NCBI GenBank assembly: GCA_011523445.1
Contig: WTGT01000069.1
Coordinates: forward strand, 1 to 15,363
Length of the DNA: 15,363 nt
Direction of reading: 5' to 3'
Origin: Paracoccaceae bacterium
Lineage (GTDB): Bacteria > Pseudomonadota > Alphaproteobacteria > Rhodobacterales > Rhodobacteraceae
Positions within the stretch are counted from its first letter, which is position 1; each line of letters begins with the position of its first letter. Below the pieces are notes generated by a model, which was given only the letters and a program-made list of their open reading frames with translations, did no database searches and was not told where the DNA came from. The translations under genes were made by a program, and so were the position numbers. Below are positions 7,014-13,677 of the stretch, one piece after another.

Positions 7014-7793
7014 TTAAATTGTTCTCTCCACCATTAGTTTCTTTACCTCAGCGATGGCCTTGGCCGGATTCAACCCCTTGGGACAGGTTTTGGAACAGTT
7101 CATGATCGTATGACACCGGTACAATCTGAAGGGGTCTTCCAACTCGTCCAATCTTTTTCCAGTACCCTCATCACGACTGTCTATAATCCAGCGATAGGCA
7201 TGCAAAAGGGCTGCCGGCCCCAAATACCGATCGCCATTCCACCAATAGCTGGGACATGATGTTGAACAACAGGCACACATGACGCATTCGTAAAGACCAT
7301 CAAGTTTTTTCCTGTCTTCGGGCGATTGCTTCCATTCGGTACCTGGATTAGAAGTTTGGGTTGAAAGCCAAGGCATAACAGCTGCATGTTGGGCATAAAA
7401 ATGTGTCAGATCAGGTACCAAGTCTTTTACAACCTCCATGTGGGGAAGTGGATAGATTTTGACATCTCCCTTGATTTCATCAACACCCTTGATGCAGGCT
7501 AGGGTATTTTCCCCGTCGATATTCATGGCACATGAACCACAAATCCCTTCACGACATGACCGGCGGAATGTAAGTGTTGGATCAATTTCATTCTTGATTT
7601 TGATTATGGCATCCAAAACCATCGGTCCACAATCATCCATATCCACATGATAGGTATCCAGGCGAGGATTATCGGCCGTATCCGGATCCCAGCGATAAAC
7701 CCTGAATTTCCTGATATTGTCGGAAGAGGTAGGATTGGGCCACTCCTTGCCTGCCTTGATTCTTGAATTCTTGGGTAACCTTAATTCAACCAT
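7014..7793 (-). CDS. sdhB: Succinate dehydrogenase iron-sulfur subunit
   Basis: A 259-residue SdhB, which passes electrons from the SdhA flavin to quinone through three iron-sulfur clusters on the cytoplasmic face of complex II. The [2Fe-2S] ligands are Cys80, Cys85, Cys88 (CREGICGSC) and Cys100. The ferredoxin-like half holds CVMCACCSTSCP (Cys170, 173, 176, 180) and CHTIMNCSKTCPKG (Cys227, 233, 237), which together ligate the [4Fe-4S] and [3Fe-4S] clusters. YWWNGDRYLGPAAL (183-196) is typical for the quinone-proximal region. Length is normal. The ATG at 7793 follows the small lipoprotein stop by 14 bases, with a weak GAGTAGA-like ribosome site. All cluster ligands are present, so the enzyme should be functional. 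Confidence 0.98.
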   Translation of the reverse strand: MVELRLPKNSRIKAGKEWPNPTSSDNIRKFRVYRWDPDTADNPRLDTYHVDMDDCGPMVLDAIIKIKNEIDPTLTFRRSCREGICGSCAMNIDGENTLACIKGVDEIKGDVKIYPLPHMEVVKDLVPDLTHFYAQHAAVMPWLSTQTSNPGTEWKQSPEDRKKLDGLYECVMCACCSTSCPSYWWNGDRYLGPAALLHAYRWIIDSRDEGTGKRLDELEDPFRLYRCHTIMNCSKTCPKGLNPAKAIAEVKKLMVERTI

Positions 7794-7807
7794 AATATTC
7801 TACTCTA

Positions 7808-8095
7808 TTAATTGTCATTATCGCATGGAGCAAGGGTATTGCTTGATGGCATAAAATCATCTCGTCCAAGTTTGGTGGTAGTTTCGAAATTTATTTCTAC
7901 CGATCTGATGATTTCACCATCAGAATTTATCCCTAATTTCGCTGTACCTGTTTGTTTCACTTGGGGTCCTTTTTTTATCTGGGATCCTTGCTTTTCGTCA
8001 CATAAATGGTCTCTGATGCTCTTGTTCTGAGTTGTTGGTTCGGAACAACCAACCAGCATTACAGCCATTATCCCAATCAATAGAAAATGTTTCAA
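7808..8095 (-). CDS. Small lipoprotein encoded between sdhA and sdhB
   Basis: A 95-residue predicted lipoprotein with signal peptide MKHFLLIGIMAVMLVGC; the lipobox is LVGC with Cys17 as the lipidation site. The mature part is short and polar: SIRDHLCDEKQG, a Lys/Gln-rich stretch, then GTAKLGINSDGEIIRSVEINFETTTKLG, which could form beta strands, and a C-terminal Cys91 that may pair with Cys32. The start codon is TTG at 8095, one base from the sdhA stop, with GGGTG nine bases upstream. The in-frame ATG at 8068 would delete the charged n-region of the signal peptide, so TTG is preferred. I do not recognise the family. Its position inside the sdh operon suggests co-expression with complex II, but the lipoprotein would sit outside the inner membrane while SdhA/SdhB face the cytoplasm, so a direct role in assembly is not obvious. 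Confidence 0.75.
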   Translation of the reverse strand: MKHFLLIGIMAVMLVGCSEPTTQNKSIRDHLCDEKQGSQIKKGPQVKQTGTAKLGINSDGEIIRSVEINFETTTKLGRDDFMPSSNTLAPCDNDN

Positions 8096-8096
8096 C

Positions 8097-9902
8097 CTAG
8101 TACACCCTTTTCTTTGGAGCTATGATTTCAGGATCGATACCTCCTTCTTCCTGTGAATACAGTAATTCCGAGTGAACTGGTCGATAGGTCATTGCAACAT
8201 CGGCCTTGTTGACCCAGGCCAGACTGTGAACTCGCCAATTCTTGTCATCTCTTTCGGGATAATCCTCATGAGCATGTGCACCACGGCTTTCCTTTCTTTC
8301 ATAGGCTGATTTAACCGTGGCAAGCGAACTTGCCATGAGATTTTCCAATTCAAGTGTTTCCATGAGGTCCGAATTCCAAACCATGGACTGGTCGGTTACC
8401 TTAATATCGTCCATGGAAGCGGCAATCTCCCTGATTTCCACCACCCCTTTTGCCAGAGTATCATTACTTCTGAAAACGGCAGCATATTCCTGCATGACTC
8501 TTTGCATCTTCAACCTGATTTCAGCAGTTGGTATCTCTCCATTCGAATGTCTGGTCTTGTCAAATTTGTCCACAATGGCTTCCACGGATTTGTCATCCCC
8601 TTCAGGAACTGATTCGCCAGGTGTCAGAATTTGACCCGCCTTGATGGCAGATGCTCGGCCGAAAACTACCAGATCGGTCAGAGAATTCGAACCCAGACGG
8701 TTTGCTCCGTGAACGGATGCACTTGCTGCTTCACCAACGGCCATCAACCCTGGCTGAATAGCATCGGGATTGTTTTCCGAAGGATTGATAACCTCACCCC
8801 AATAGTTGGTGGGAATACCACCCATGTTATAATGAACAGTGGGCAGTACTGGTATTGCTTGCCTCCTGACATCGACACCGGCAAAGATTTTTGCCGATTC
8901 CGATATTCCCGGCAACCTTTCCGCTAGAATTTCTGGTGGAAGATGATTGAGGTGAAGCAGGATATGGTCCTTGTCAGGTCCGACACCTCGACCTTCCCTG
9001 ATCTCAAGTGTCATGCATCTTGAGACAACATCTCTGCTGGCAAGATCCTTGTAGGTTGGGGCATAACGCTCCATGAACCGCTCACCCTCGGAATTTGTCA
9101 GATAACCACCTTCACCACGAGCTCCTTCAGTGATCAAGACACCTGCTCCATAGATGCCCGTTGGGTGAAACTGGACAAATTCCATATCCTGGAGAGGAAG
9201 GTTTGCCCTTGCTACCAAACCATTGCCGTCACCAGTACAGGTATGCGCAGAAGTTGCCGAAAAATACGATCGACCATAACCACCTGTCGCAAGAACAACC
9301 ATTTTTGCCGAAAATTTATGCAGCTGACCAGTTTCCAGGTCCCACGCCACGATTCCCTGGCAAACACCATCCTCAGAAAAAATGAGATCAAGAGCAAAGT
9401 ACTCTATGAAAAACTCTGCCTTTTTCTTCAATGATTGCCCGTATAGGGTATGGAGTATGGCATGGCCTGTTCTATCGGCAGCAGCACAAGTTCTTTGAAC
9501 CGGTGGGCCTTCACCAAATTTGGTTGTGTGACCTCCAAATGGTCTCTGGTAAATTTTGCCCTCGGGGGTACGGCTGAATGGAACACCATAATGTTCCAAT
9601 TCATAAATTGCCCTTGGTGCCTCTCTGACGAGATATTCCATGGCGTCATTATCACCGAGCCAGTCAGAACCCTTGACAGTATCATAGAGATGCCATTGCC
9701 AACCATCCGGTCCCATGTTACCTAGGGATGCAGCGATTCCACCCTGAGCAGCCACAGTATGTGATCTTGTCGGGAATACTTTGGTTATACAGGCGGTTCG
9801 CAATCCGTTTTCAACCATCCCAAGTGTTGCCCTCAGTCCGGCTCCACCAGCTCCCACAACCACGACATCATAGGAATGATTTACAATATTGTATGATGGC
9901 AT
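8097..9902 (-). CDS. sdhA: Succinate dehydrogenase flavoprotein subunit
   Basis: A 601-residue SdhA, which oxidises succinate to fumarate. The dinucleotide-binding GAGGAGLRA (17-25) and the covalent-FAD His48 in TRSHTVAAQGG are present. Further on, the substrate-site segments QFHPTGIYGAGVLITEGARGEGG, HYNMGGIPTNYWGEV and HGANRLGSNSL, and the capping and C-terminal regions, are all typical. The C-terminus ends in APKKRVY, close to the usual PKxRxY. The ATG at 9902 has an AGAGGGA Shine-Dalgarno at good spacing and lies nine bases after the sdhD stop. Length is standard. It belongs to complex II with the adjoining sdhC, sdhD and sdhB; the only irregularity is the small lipoprotein gene between it and sdhB. 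Confidence 0.98.
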   Translation of the reverse strand: MPSYNIVNHSYDVVVVGAGGAGLRATLGMVENGLRTACITKVFPTRSHTVAAQGGIAASLGNMGPDGWQWHLYDTVKGSDWLGDNDAMEYLVREAPRAIYELEHYGVPFSRTPEGKIYQRPFGGHTTKFGEGPPVQRTCAAADRTGHAILHTLYGQSLKKKAEFFIEYFALDLIFSEDGVCQGIVAWDLETGQLHKFSAKMVVLATGGYGRSYFSATSAHTCTGDGNGLVARANLPLQDMEFVQFHPTGIYGAGVLITEGARGEGGYLTNSEGERFMERYAPTYKDLASRDVVSRCMTLEIREGRGVGPDKDHILLHLNHLPPEILAERLPGISESAKIFAGVDVRRQAIPVLPTVHYNMGGIPTNYWGEVINPSENNPDAIQPGLMAVGEAASASVHGANRLGSNSLTDLVVFGRASAIKAGQILTPGESVPEGDDKSVEAIVDKFDKTRHSNGEIPTAEIRLKMQRVMQEYAAVFRSNDTLAKGVVEIREIAASMDDIKVTDQSMVWNSDLMETLELENLMASSLATVKSAYERKESRGAHAHEDYPERDDKNWRVHSLAWVNKADVAMTYRPVHSELLYSQEEGGIDPEIIAPKKRVY

Positions 9903-9911
9903 TGAATCCCT

Positions 9912-10298
9912 CTAACCAACAAATCCGAAAGCAATTCGTGCAATTGAAATTACCCCTACCCCCATCAGACCCCAGCAAAACAGGGTATTCGCAATCAGGA
10001 ACAAGACTTTCCAGGTCTTGGAATGGACATAATCTTCAATGACAACCTGCAAGCCAAGTCGCAAATGGAAAAAAGCAACGATTAAAAAGAGGATTGCGAC
10101 GATGGCATTGCCCAAATTGGAATAGGTATCGACAAAGCCCTGATACCCAGAACCCAATGTTTGCATAAAGGTGTAAACAAACAGCAAGGACAAGGGAACA
10201 AGGGCTACAGCTGATAACCGCTGCATCCACCAATGATGGGTTCCCTCCTTGGAAGAACCAAGCCCGTCAACTTTGCTGAAATGAGTCTGAAACCCCAT
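9912..10298 (-). CDS. sdhD: Succinate dehydrogenase membrane anchor subunit D
   Basis: A 128-residue hydrophobic protein with three predicted membrane helices (about 28-48, 62-84 and 97-122), the expected SdhD topology. HHWWMQRLSAVALVPL (21-36) is the typical alphaproteobacterial entry into helix 1. The candidate heme b ligand is His78 in FFHLRLG, and EDYVH (88-92) matches the Asp-Tyr pair near the quinone site of E. coli SdhD. Its ATG directly abuts the sdhC stop with no intervening base, indicating translational coupling. The call depends on position and these motifs, since the family is weakly conserved. Confidence 0.95.
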   Translation of the reverse strand: MGFQTHFSKVDGLGSSKEGTHHWWMQRLSAVALVPLSLLFVYTFMQTLGSGYQGFVDTYSNLGNAIVAILFLIVAFFHLRLGLQVVIEDYVHSKTWKVLFLIANTLFCWGLMGVGVISIARIAFGFVG

Positions 10299-10694
10299 TT
10301 AACCGTACCAAAAATAAATGCTTAAAAGAGAAAGTGCTGTCAAAAAAGCTGTTCCAAGTAAACCCAGAATGGCTGAAATCATTACATTTCTTTCACTGAA
10401 GGTTAATCCGACATCCCAAAACAAGTGTCTGATTCCATTGCAAAAATGAAACCAAAATCCTGTGAGGCAAGCCAACATGACAAGATCACCATAAATCGAG
10501 GTAACTATACATGATACGAAGTCATAATAACTCTCGGAAATGGCTCCGGCAAAAAACCACCAAACAATGAGAAATCCACCCGCAGATAATCCAACCCCGG
10601 TAATCCTGTGCATGATCGACATGATTGCATTCAGTGGCCACCTGTAAATGGTAGCATGAGGGGAAAGTGGTCGATGGGAGTGGATTTTATTCAT
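10299..10694 (-). CDS. sdhC: Succinate dehydrogenase cytochrome b556 subunit C
   Basis: A 131-residue membrane subunit with three predicted helices (about 24-50, 58-82 and 104-128). It starts with the family signature RPLSPHATIYRW (8-19), then SIMHRITGVGL (26-36), whose Ser26 and Arg30 correspond to the quinone-binding Ser27 and Arg31 of E. coli. His83 in WFHFCNGIRHLFWD is the probable heme b ligand. I chose the ATG at 10694, giving MNKIHSHRPLSPH; the frame is open five codons further to a TTG at 10709, but TTGGAT just upstream of the ATG serves as a modest ribosome site and the shorter form matches the family. It is the first gene of the sdhCDA-lipoprotein-sdhB series. Confidence 0.95.
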   Translation of the reverse strand: MNKIHSHRPLSPHATIYRWPLNAIMSIMHRITGVGLSAGGFLIVWWFFAGAISESYYDFVSCIVTSIYGDLVMLACLTGFWFHFCNGIRHLFWDVGLTFSERNVMISAILGLLGTAFLTALSLLSIYFWYG

Positions 10695-10748
10695 TTTATC
10701 CAATTGCAAACGCTAGTTTTTTAGAATTTTTTTAATCATCAAGTATCT

Positions 10749-10761
10749 TTTCTTCAAGAAA
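10749..10761. repeat. Short palindrome in the sdhC leader
   Basis: TTTCTTcAAGAAA is a 13-base palindrome with a single central base, downstream of the putative sdh -10 box and upstream of sdhC. It could be an operator half-pair or chance symmetry in AT-rich DNA. Confidence 0.3.
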
Positions 10762-10772
10762 TATTGTTTTTA

Positions 10773-10801
10773 TTTATGTGCCATAACCCAATGGCAATCA
10801 A
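10773..10801 (-). promoter_or_regulatory. Putative sdh promoter overlapping an inverted repeat
   Basis: On the minus strand TTGATT (10801-10796) and CATAAA (10778-10773) are separated by exactly 17 bases, a sigma70-like arrangement about 80 bases before the sdhC ATG. The spacer is almost filled by a perfect inverted repeat TGCCAT-N6-ATGGCA (10779-10796). A repressor bound there would block the polymerase directly. Promoter assignment is by eye; neither the start point nor the binding protein is known. Confidence 0.4.
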
Positions 10802-10897
10802 TTTCATGAAGTCTAATTAAGATTAAAGAAATCAAGTAGATGTGGTAGTCGATTGCGATACAAAATCCACCACACCATTATTCTTGAACATTACTCG

Positions 10898-11938
10898 TTA
10901 TGCCGGAATCAAGCACCAGTAATCAAGATCCAATACAACATCCTTATCGTATTTACCTGCCTGATCCCTAAGTACTCCTACCTGGCCCTTTGTTACAACG
11001 GTTCTAATTCTTATCGCCCCAATTCCTCTTTTTTCAAAATCGTGTACGTCGATGATTTCAGACCATGCTCTGATGGTATCGCCCGCATAGCATGGGTTGA
11101 CATGTGATCCCGCATTGATTGCCACAACACACTGGGCATTGGCCAAACCATTGAAACTCAAGGCCCGGGCCATCGAAATCAAATGACCGCCATAAATCAA
11201 GCGCTTTCCATTTTTGTTGTAGGTGGCATCAAAATGGACCTTGGCCGTATTTTGCCATAATCTTGTTGCCATCATGTGTTCGGCATCTTCAAGGGTTACC
11301 CCGTCTACATGGTTTATCATTTCACCAGGAGTATAATCACCCAAAAGAAATCTTTCTCCTGCCAGGGATGTATCATAGTAGGTAAAATCCAGTTCTGCCG
11401 GAATCCACAAGGACGAAGGTGAAACCACACTTTGGTATTGCGGGATTATGGGCTGTTCAAGATAAATACGATCAGTTTTCTTCAGAACCATAACCCACCG
11501 AATATATTCCAGTACGGTGTCCTGGTTTTGATTATATCCACTTGTTTTTACCCAGACGATGCCACTCTTGTGATTGGAATTTTCCTTTAGACCGATTACT
11601 TCGGATTCACTCAGAAGGGTATCGCCCGAATTTACAAAATGAAAAAACCGGGCCTCGGCATAACCTAGATTAGCGATGGCATTCAAGGAAATATCAGGGA
11701 CGGTTTTGCCGAAGACAATGTGGAAAACCATCATGTCATTTATCGGGGCTTCAATCAAACCACAACCTTGAGCAAACATTTTGGAGGAATGGATTGAGCT
11801 TCTTACTGGATATAGGGACTGGTAAAGTGCCTTATCGCCATCGGTAAATGTTCGGGGAGTAGAGTGAAGTATTATCTGACCGATTTCAAAGTCCTCAAAA
11901 TAGTTTCCTGGATTTGTTTTTGATGACCAGTTTGTCAT
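10898..11938 (-). CDS. mch: Mesaconyl-C1-CoA hydratase (beta-methylmalyl-CoA dehydratase)
   Basis: A 346-residue double hot-dog protein of the MaoC superfamily that strongly resembles the mesaconyl-CoA hydratase of Rhodobacter. Shared blocks include SKTNPGNYFEDFEIGQ (6-21), VFHIVFGKTVPDISLNAIANLGYAE (71-95), VLEYIRWVMV (142-151), INHVDGVTLEDAEHMMATRLWQNTAKVHF (208-236), LIYGGHLISMARALSFNGLANA (247-268) and YAGDTIRAWSEI (284-295). The enzyme interconverts mesaconyl-C1-CoA and erythro-beta-methylmalyl-CoA in the ethylmalonyl-CoA pathway of acetyl-CoA assimilation. His235, in the WQNTAKVHF block, is a likely part of the hydratase active site. The ATG at 11938 is preceded by AAAGG at good spacing. 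It lies 203 bases upstream of sdhC on the same strand, fitting a shared role in C2/TCA metabolism. Other pathway genes (ccr, ecm, mcd, mcl) are not in the window. Confidence 0.93.
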   Translation of the reverse strand: MTNWSSKTNPGNYFEDFEIGQIILHSTPRTFTDGDKALYQSLYPVRSSIHSSKMFAQGCGLIEAPINDMMVFHIVFGKTVPDISLNAIANLGYAEARFFHFVNSGDTLLSESEVIGLKENSNHKSGIVWVKTSGYNQNQDTVLEYIRWVMVLKKTDRIYLEQPIIPQYQSVVSPSSLWIPAELDFTYYDTSLAGERFLLGDYTPGEMINHVDGVTLEDAEHMMATRLWQNTAKVHFDATYNKNGKRLIYGGHLISMARALSFNGLANAQCVVAINAGSHVNPCYAGDTIRAWSEIIDVHDFEKRGIGAIRIRTVVTKGQVGVLRDQAGKYDKDVVLDLDYWCLIPA

Positions 11939-12153
11939 AATATGACCTTTAGTATGGATATGAATTGAGAGGGTACGATGATAAATGGCAGGTTGTTGAG
12001 ATGAATGGAAACAAAATCAGAAATCCTCTTTATTCCTATTTGTTCACCCTGTTTCCAACAACTCCCAAAATGCTGGTACGGATGTAATGGCTGTATCGCA
12101 TTTTAACCGTATACCTAGTGGTTTTTGAAATGATTTAAACCTTTTGAATTCAA

Positions 12154-12237
12154 ATGAAGAAACGCCATTTACCTTCAGGCAATAAGAAAAAACTGGCCTA
12201 TTCCCAGAGTAATAGTCCGGAAGGTAAAAAAAATTGA
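12154..12237 (+). CDS. Possible 27-residue basic peptide
   Basis: ATG at 12154 opens a 27-codon frame ending at TGA 12235-12237. It encodes a Lys/Arg-rich peptide (MKKRHLPSGNKKKLAYSQ, then SNSPEGKKN). No Shine-Dalgarno is seen before the ATG, and the gene would stand alone 277 bases before the SnoaL gene. The basic composition partly reflects A-rich DNA. It could be a chance ORF or a leader peptide overlapping the dyad at 12168-12228. Confidence 0.15.
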   Translation: MKKRHLPSGNKKKLAYSQSNSPEGKKN

Positions 12238-12380
12238 TGACATCACTGATTGAGATAATCCCACGGGTGATTTTCAGCCTAATTAGACCAGGGGGGTGTA
12301 AAAGTGAAGTAAACCATGATTATTGCAATCAATTTTATCTCTTCTCCTTACCGGGACCACAATCAGGTAAAATATTCCGG

Positions 12381-12439
12381 ATCGAATTTTCGATTTATAC
12401 ATTTAACTGCTTTTTGATTCATTTTTGATTTTGTATTAT
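12381..12439 (+). promoter_or_regulatory. Putative promoter/operator of the SnoaL-ABC operon
   Basis: The palindrome ATCGAA-TT-TTCGAT (12381-12394) lies 39 bases upstream of a good -10-like hexamer TATTAT (12434-12439). The matching -35 is weak (TTTTGA at 12412-12417, 16-base spacing). The arrangement resembles an operator upstream of a sugar-operon promoter, and the -10 sits about 75 bases before the SnoaL start codon. It was assigned by eye only. Confidence 0.3.
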
Positions 12440-12514
12440 GGCAGTTACTGTTAGTTGAACAATTCGCTGAAAGGCAGTGTATTTGGTTTGACAGTTTCTC
12501 TTTATGGAGATGAA

Positions 12515-13654
12515 ATGGAAAATTCAGAACAACAATCCGATGCAGCACAAAGGTTTGATCCCTTACCGGCCTCAAGCATGCCAACTGATTTTTCAATATC
12601 ACTTGATGATTATCGCAAAGGTGGTACGGAAATGTTCTTGGAAGGCCGAAAGGAATCAAAACGCCTTCATCCCATGCGAGGATTTGAAGATACCTATACA
12701 GACATTGTAGATTACATAGTACGGATAACCCATCGAATTTGGGAGCAGAAAGACATCGGTTATATTTACGATACCTACAGCCATGATTGCAGGGTGTGGG
12801 ATGATGTCGGGCTTCAATATGGCCGGGATAAAATCGTAGCTGATACGGTTCACACCAACAATGCCATTCCTGATATAAGACTTGTTGCCGATGAGGTTAT
12901 CTGGGCAGGTGATGAAATCAGGGGATTTCATACGTCTCACCGGACTATGATATTGGGTACCAATACCGGTTACAGCCGATTTGGTGGACCTACCGGCAAA
13001 CCGATCAGGTTGTTTTGCATCGCCAACTGTGTTTCAAGGGATAACGAAATTTATCTTGAGCATGTCCAGTACGACACGGCTGGTATGCTGAAACAATTGG
13101 GACTGGACCCGGTTGTATGTGCCAAACAGTTGATTGCAAGAAGGGAAGATGGACCTTTTGCACCGAATTTCATGGCTTGTGAACCTGATCGTACTCACGG
13201 GCAAAACAAGCCACCAATCAAGAACATCCCGGATGTGATTGAAGACATTGAAGAGTTTGTACACGCAAGTTTTCATACCATCTGGAATCGGCGAAATCTC
13301 TCGGTACTTGATCAGATATACTCCCCATCAATTGTCTATGAAGGGGCCACCGGAAGGGTTTTTCGAGGAATCGGACAGATCAAGTCCTTTATCTTGTCCA
13401 TGCTGGCCATGTTTCCAAATATGGCCTTGACCGTGGATGATCTGTATTGGATGGGAAACCCGAGGGAAGGATTTTTAGTTGCTATCCGGTGGGGTGCCGT
13501 CGGGGCCCATAGAGGGAATGGTCCATATGGCCAGCCATCGGGAAAAGAGGTACATTTATGGGGTATTACCCAATGGCATATAAAAGACAACAAGATACAA
13601 AAGGAATGGACCATATTCAATGAATTCGGAATAATCATGCAGATTATGGGTTAG
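12515..13654 (+). CDS. Tandem SnoaL-like (NTF2-fold) protein
   Basis: A 379-residue soluble protein with two SnoaL/polyketide-cyclase-like NTF2-fold domains, at about 62-195 and 244-376. Both follow the same plan: an IW-x(3)-[ND]-like helix (HRIWEQKDIGYIYDTYS; HTIWNRRNLSVLDQIYS), a G-R-x-F/K-x-G-x-x-x-I strand-loop (YGRDKIV; FRGIGQIK), a D-[ED]-V/L-x-W segment (DEVIWAGDE; DDLYWMGNP), a long strand, a conserved G-x-P-[ST]-GK loop (GGPTGKPIRL; YGQPSGKEVHL) and a final strand rich in acidic and aromatic residues. The ATG at 12515 has GGAG six bases upstream; an in-frame TTG at 12455 lacks such support. There is no signal peptide, so it is cytoplasmic. It is the first gene of an apparent operon, 23 bases before the solute-binding protein. 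NTF2-like folds bind or modify small molecules, so it may act on the imported compound. The true reaction is unknown. Confidence 0.8.
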   Translation: MENSEQQSDAAQRFDPLPASSMPTDFSISLDDYRKGGTEMFLEGRKESKRLHPMRGFEDTYTDIVDYIVRITHRIWEQKDIGYIYDTYSHDCRVWDDVGLQYGRDKIVADTVHTNNAIPDIRLVADEVIWAGDEIRGFHTSHRTMILGTNTGYSRFGGPTGKPIRLFCIANCVSRDNEIYLEHVQYDTAGMLKQLGLDPVVCAKQLIARREDGPFAPNFMACEPDRTHGQNKPPIKNIPDVIEDIEEFVHASFHTIWNRRNLSVLDQIYSPSIVYEGATGRVFRGIGQIKSFILSMLAMFPNMALTVDDLYWMGNPREGFLVAIRWGAVGAHRGNGPYGQPSGKEVHLWGITQWHIKDNKIQKEWTIFNEFGIIMQIMG

Positions 13655-13666
13655 TCTAAATTACAA

Positions 13667-13677
13667 AGGAGGAAGAT
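13667..13677 (+). promoter_or_regulatory. Near-perfect Shine-Dalgarno of the solute-binding protein
   Basis: AAGGAGGAAGAT sits immediately before the ATG at 13678 and includes the full AGGAGG core. It is the best ribosome site in the window and fits the usual high expression of periplasmic binding proteins relative to their permeases. Confidence 0.8.

Larger units (their letters stand above)
11939..12514. other. 576-base divergent intergenic region (mch / SnoaL-ABC operon)
   Basis: This is the largest non-coding stretch here. It should hold the mch promoter on the minus strand and that of the SnoaL-ABC operon on the plus strand. It includes a possible 27-codon ORF at 12154-12237, a dyad TTTACCTTC (12168-12176)/GAAGGTAAA (12220-12228), an ATCGAA-TT-TTCGAT palindrome (12381-12394) and a TATTAT -10-like box (12434-12439). 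No tRNA, riboswitch or mobile-element remnant was recognised. Confidence 0.5.

Noticed and set aside
9161..9725. Several open frames on the plus strand opposite sdhA
   Set aside because: Their translations look like antisense of a strongly conserved gene, with no motif, no ribosome site and no family resemblance.
10840..10877. TGTGGT...ACCACA dyad downstream of mch as a terminator
   Set aside because: The stem is only six base pairs with a loop over 20 bases and no T-run.
12455..12514. TTG-initiated extension of the SnoaL-like gene
   Set aside because: It has no ribosome site, whereas the ATG at 12515 has GGAG at proper spacing.
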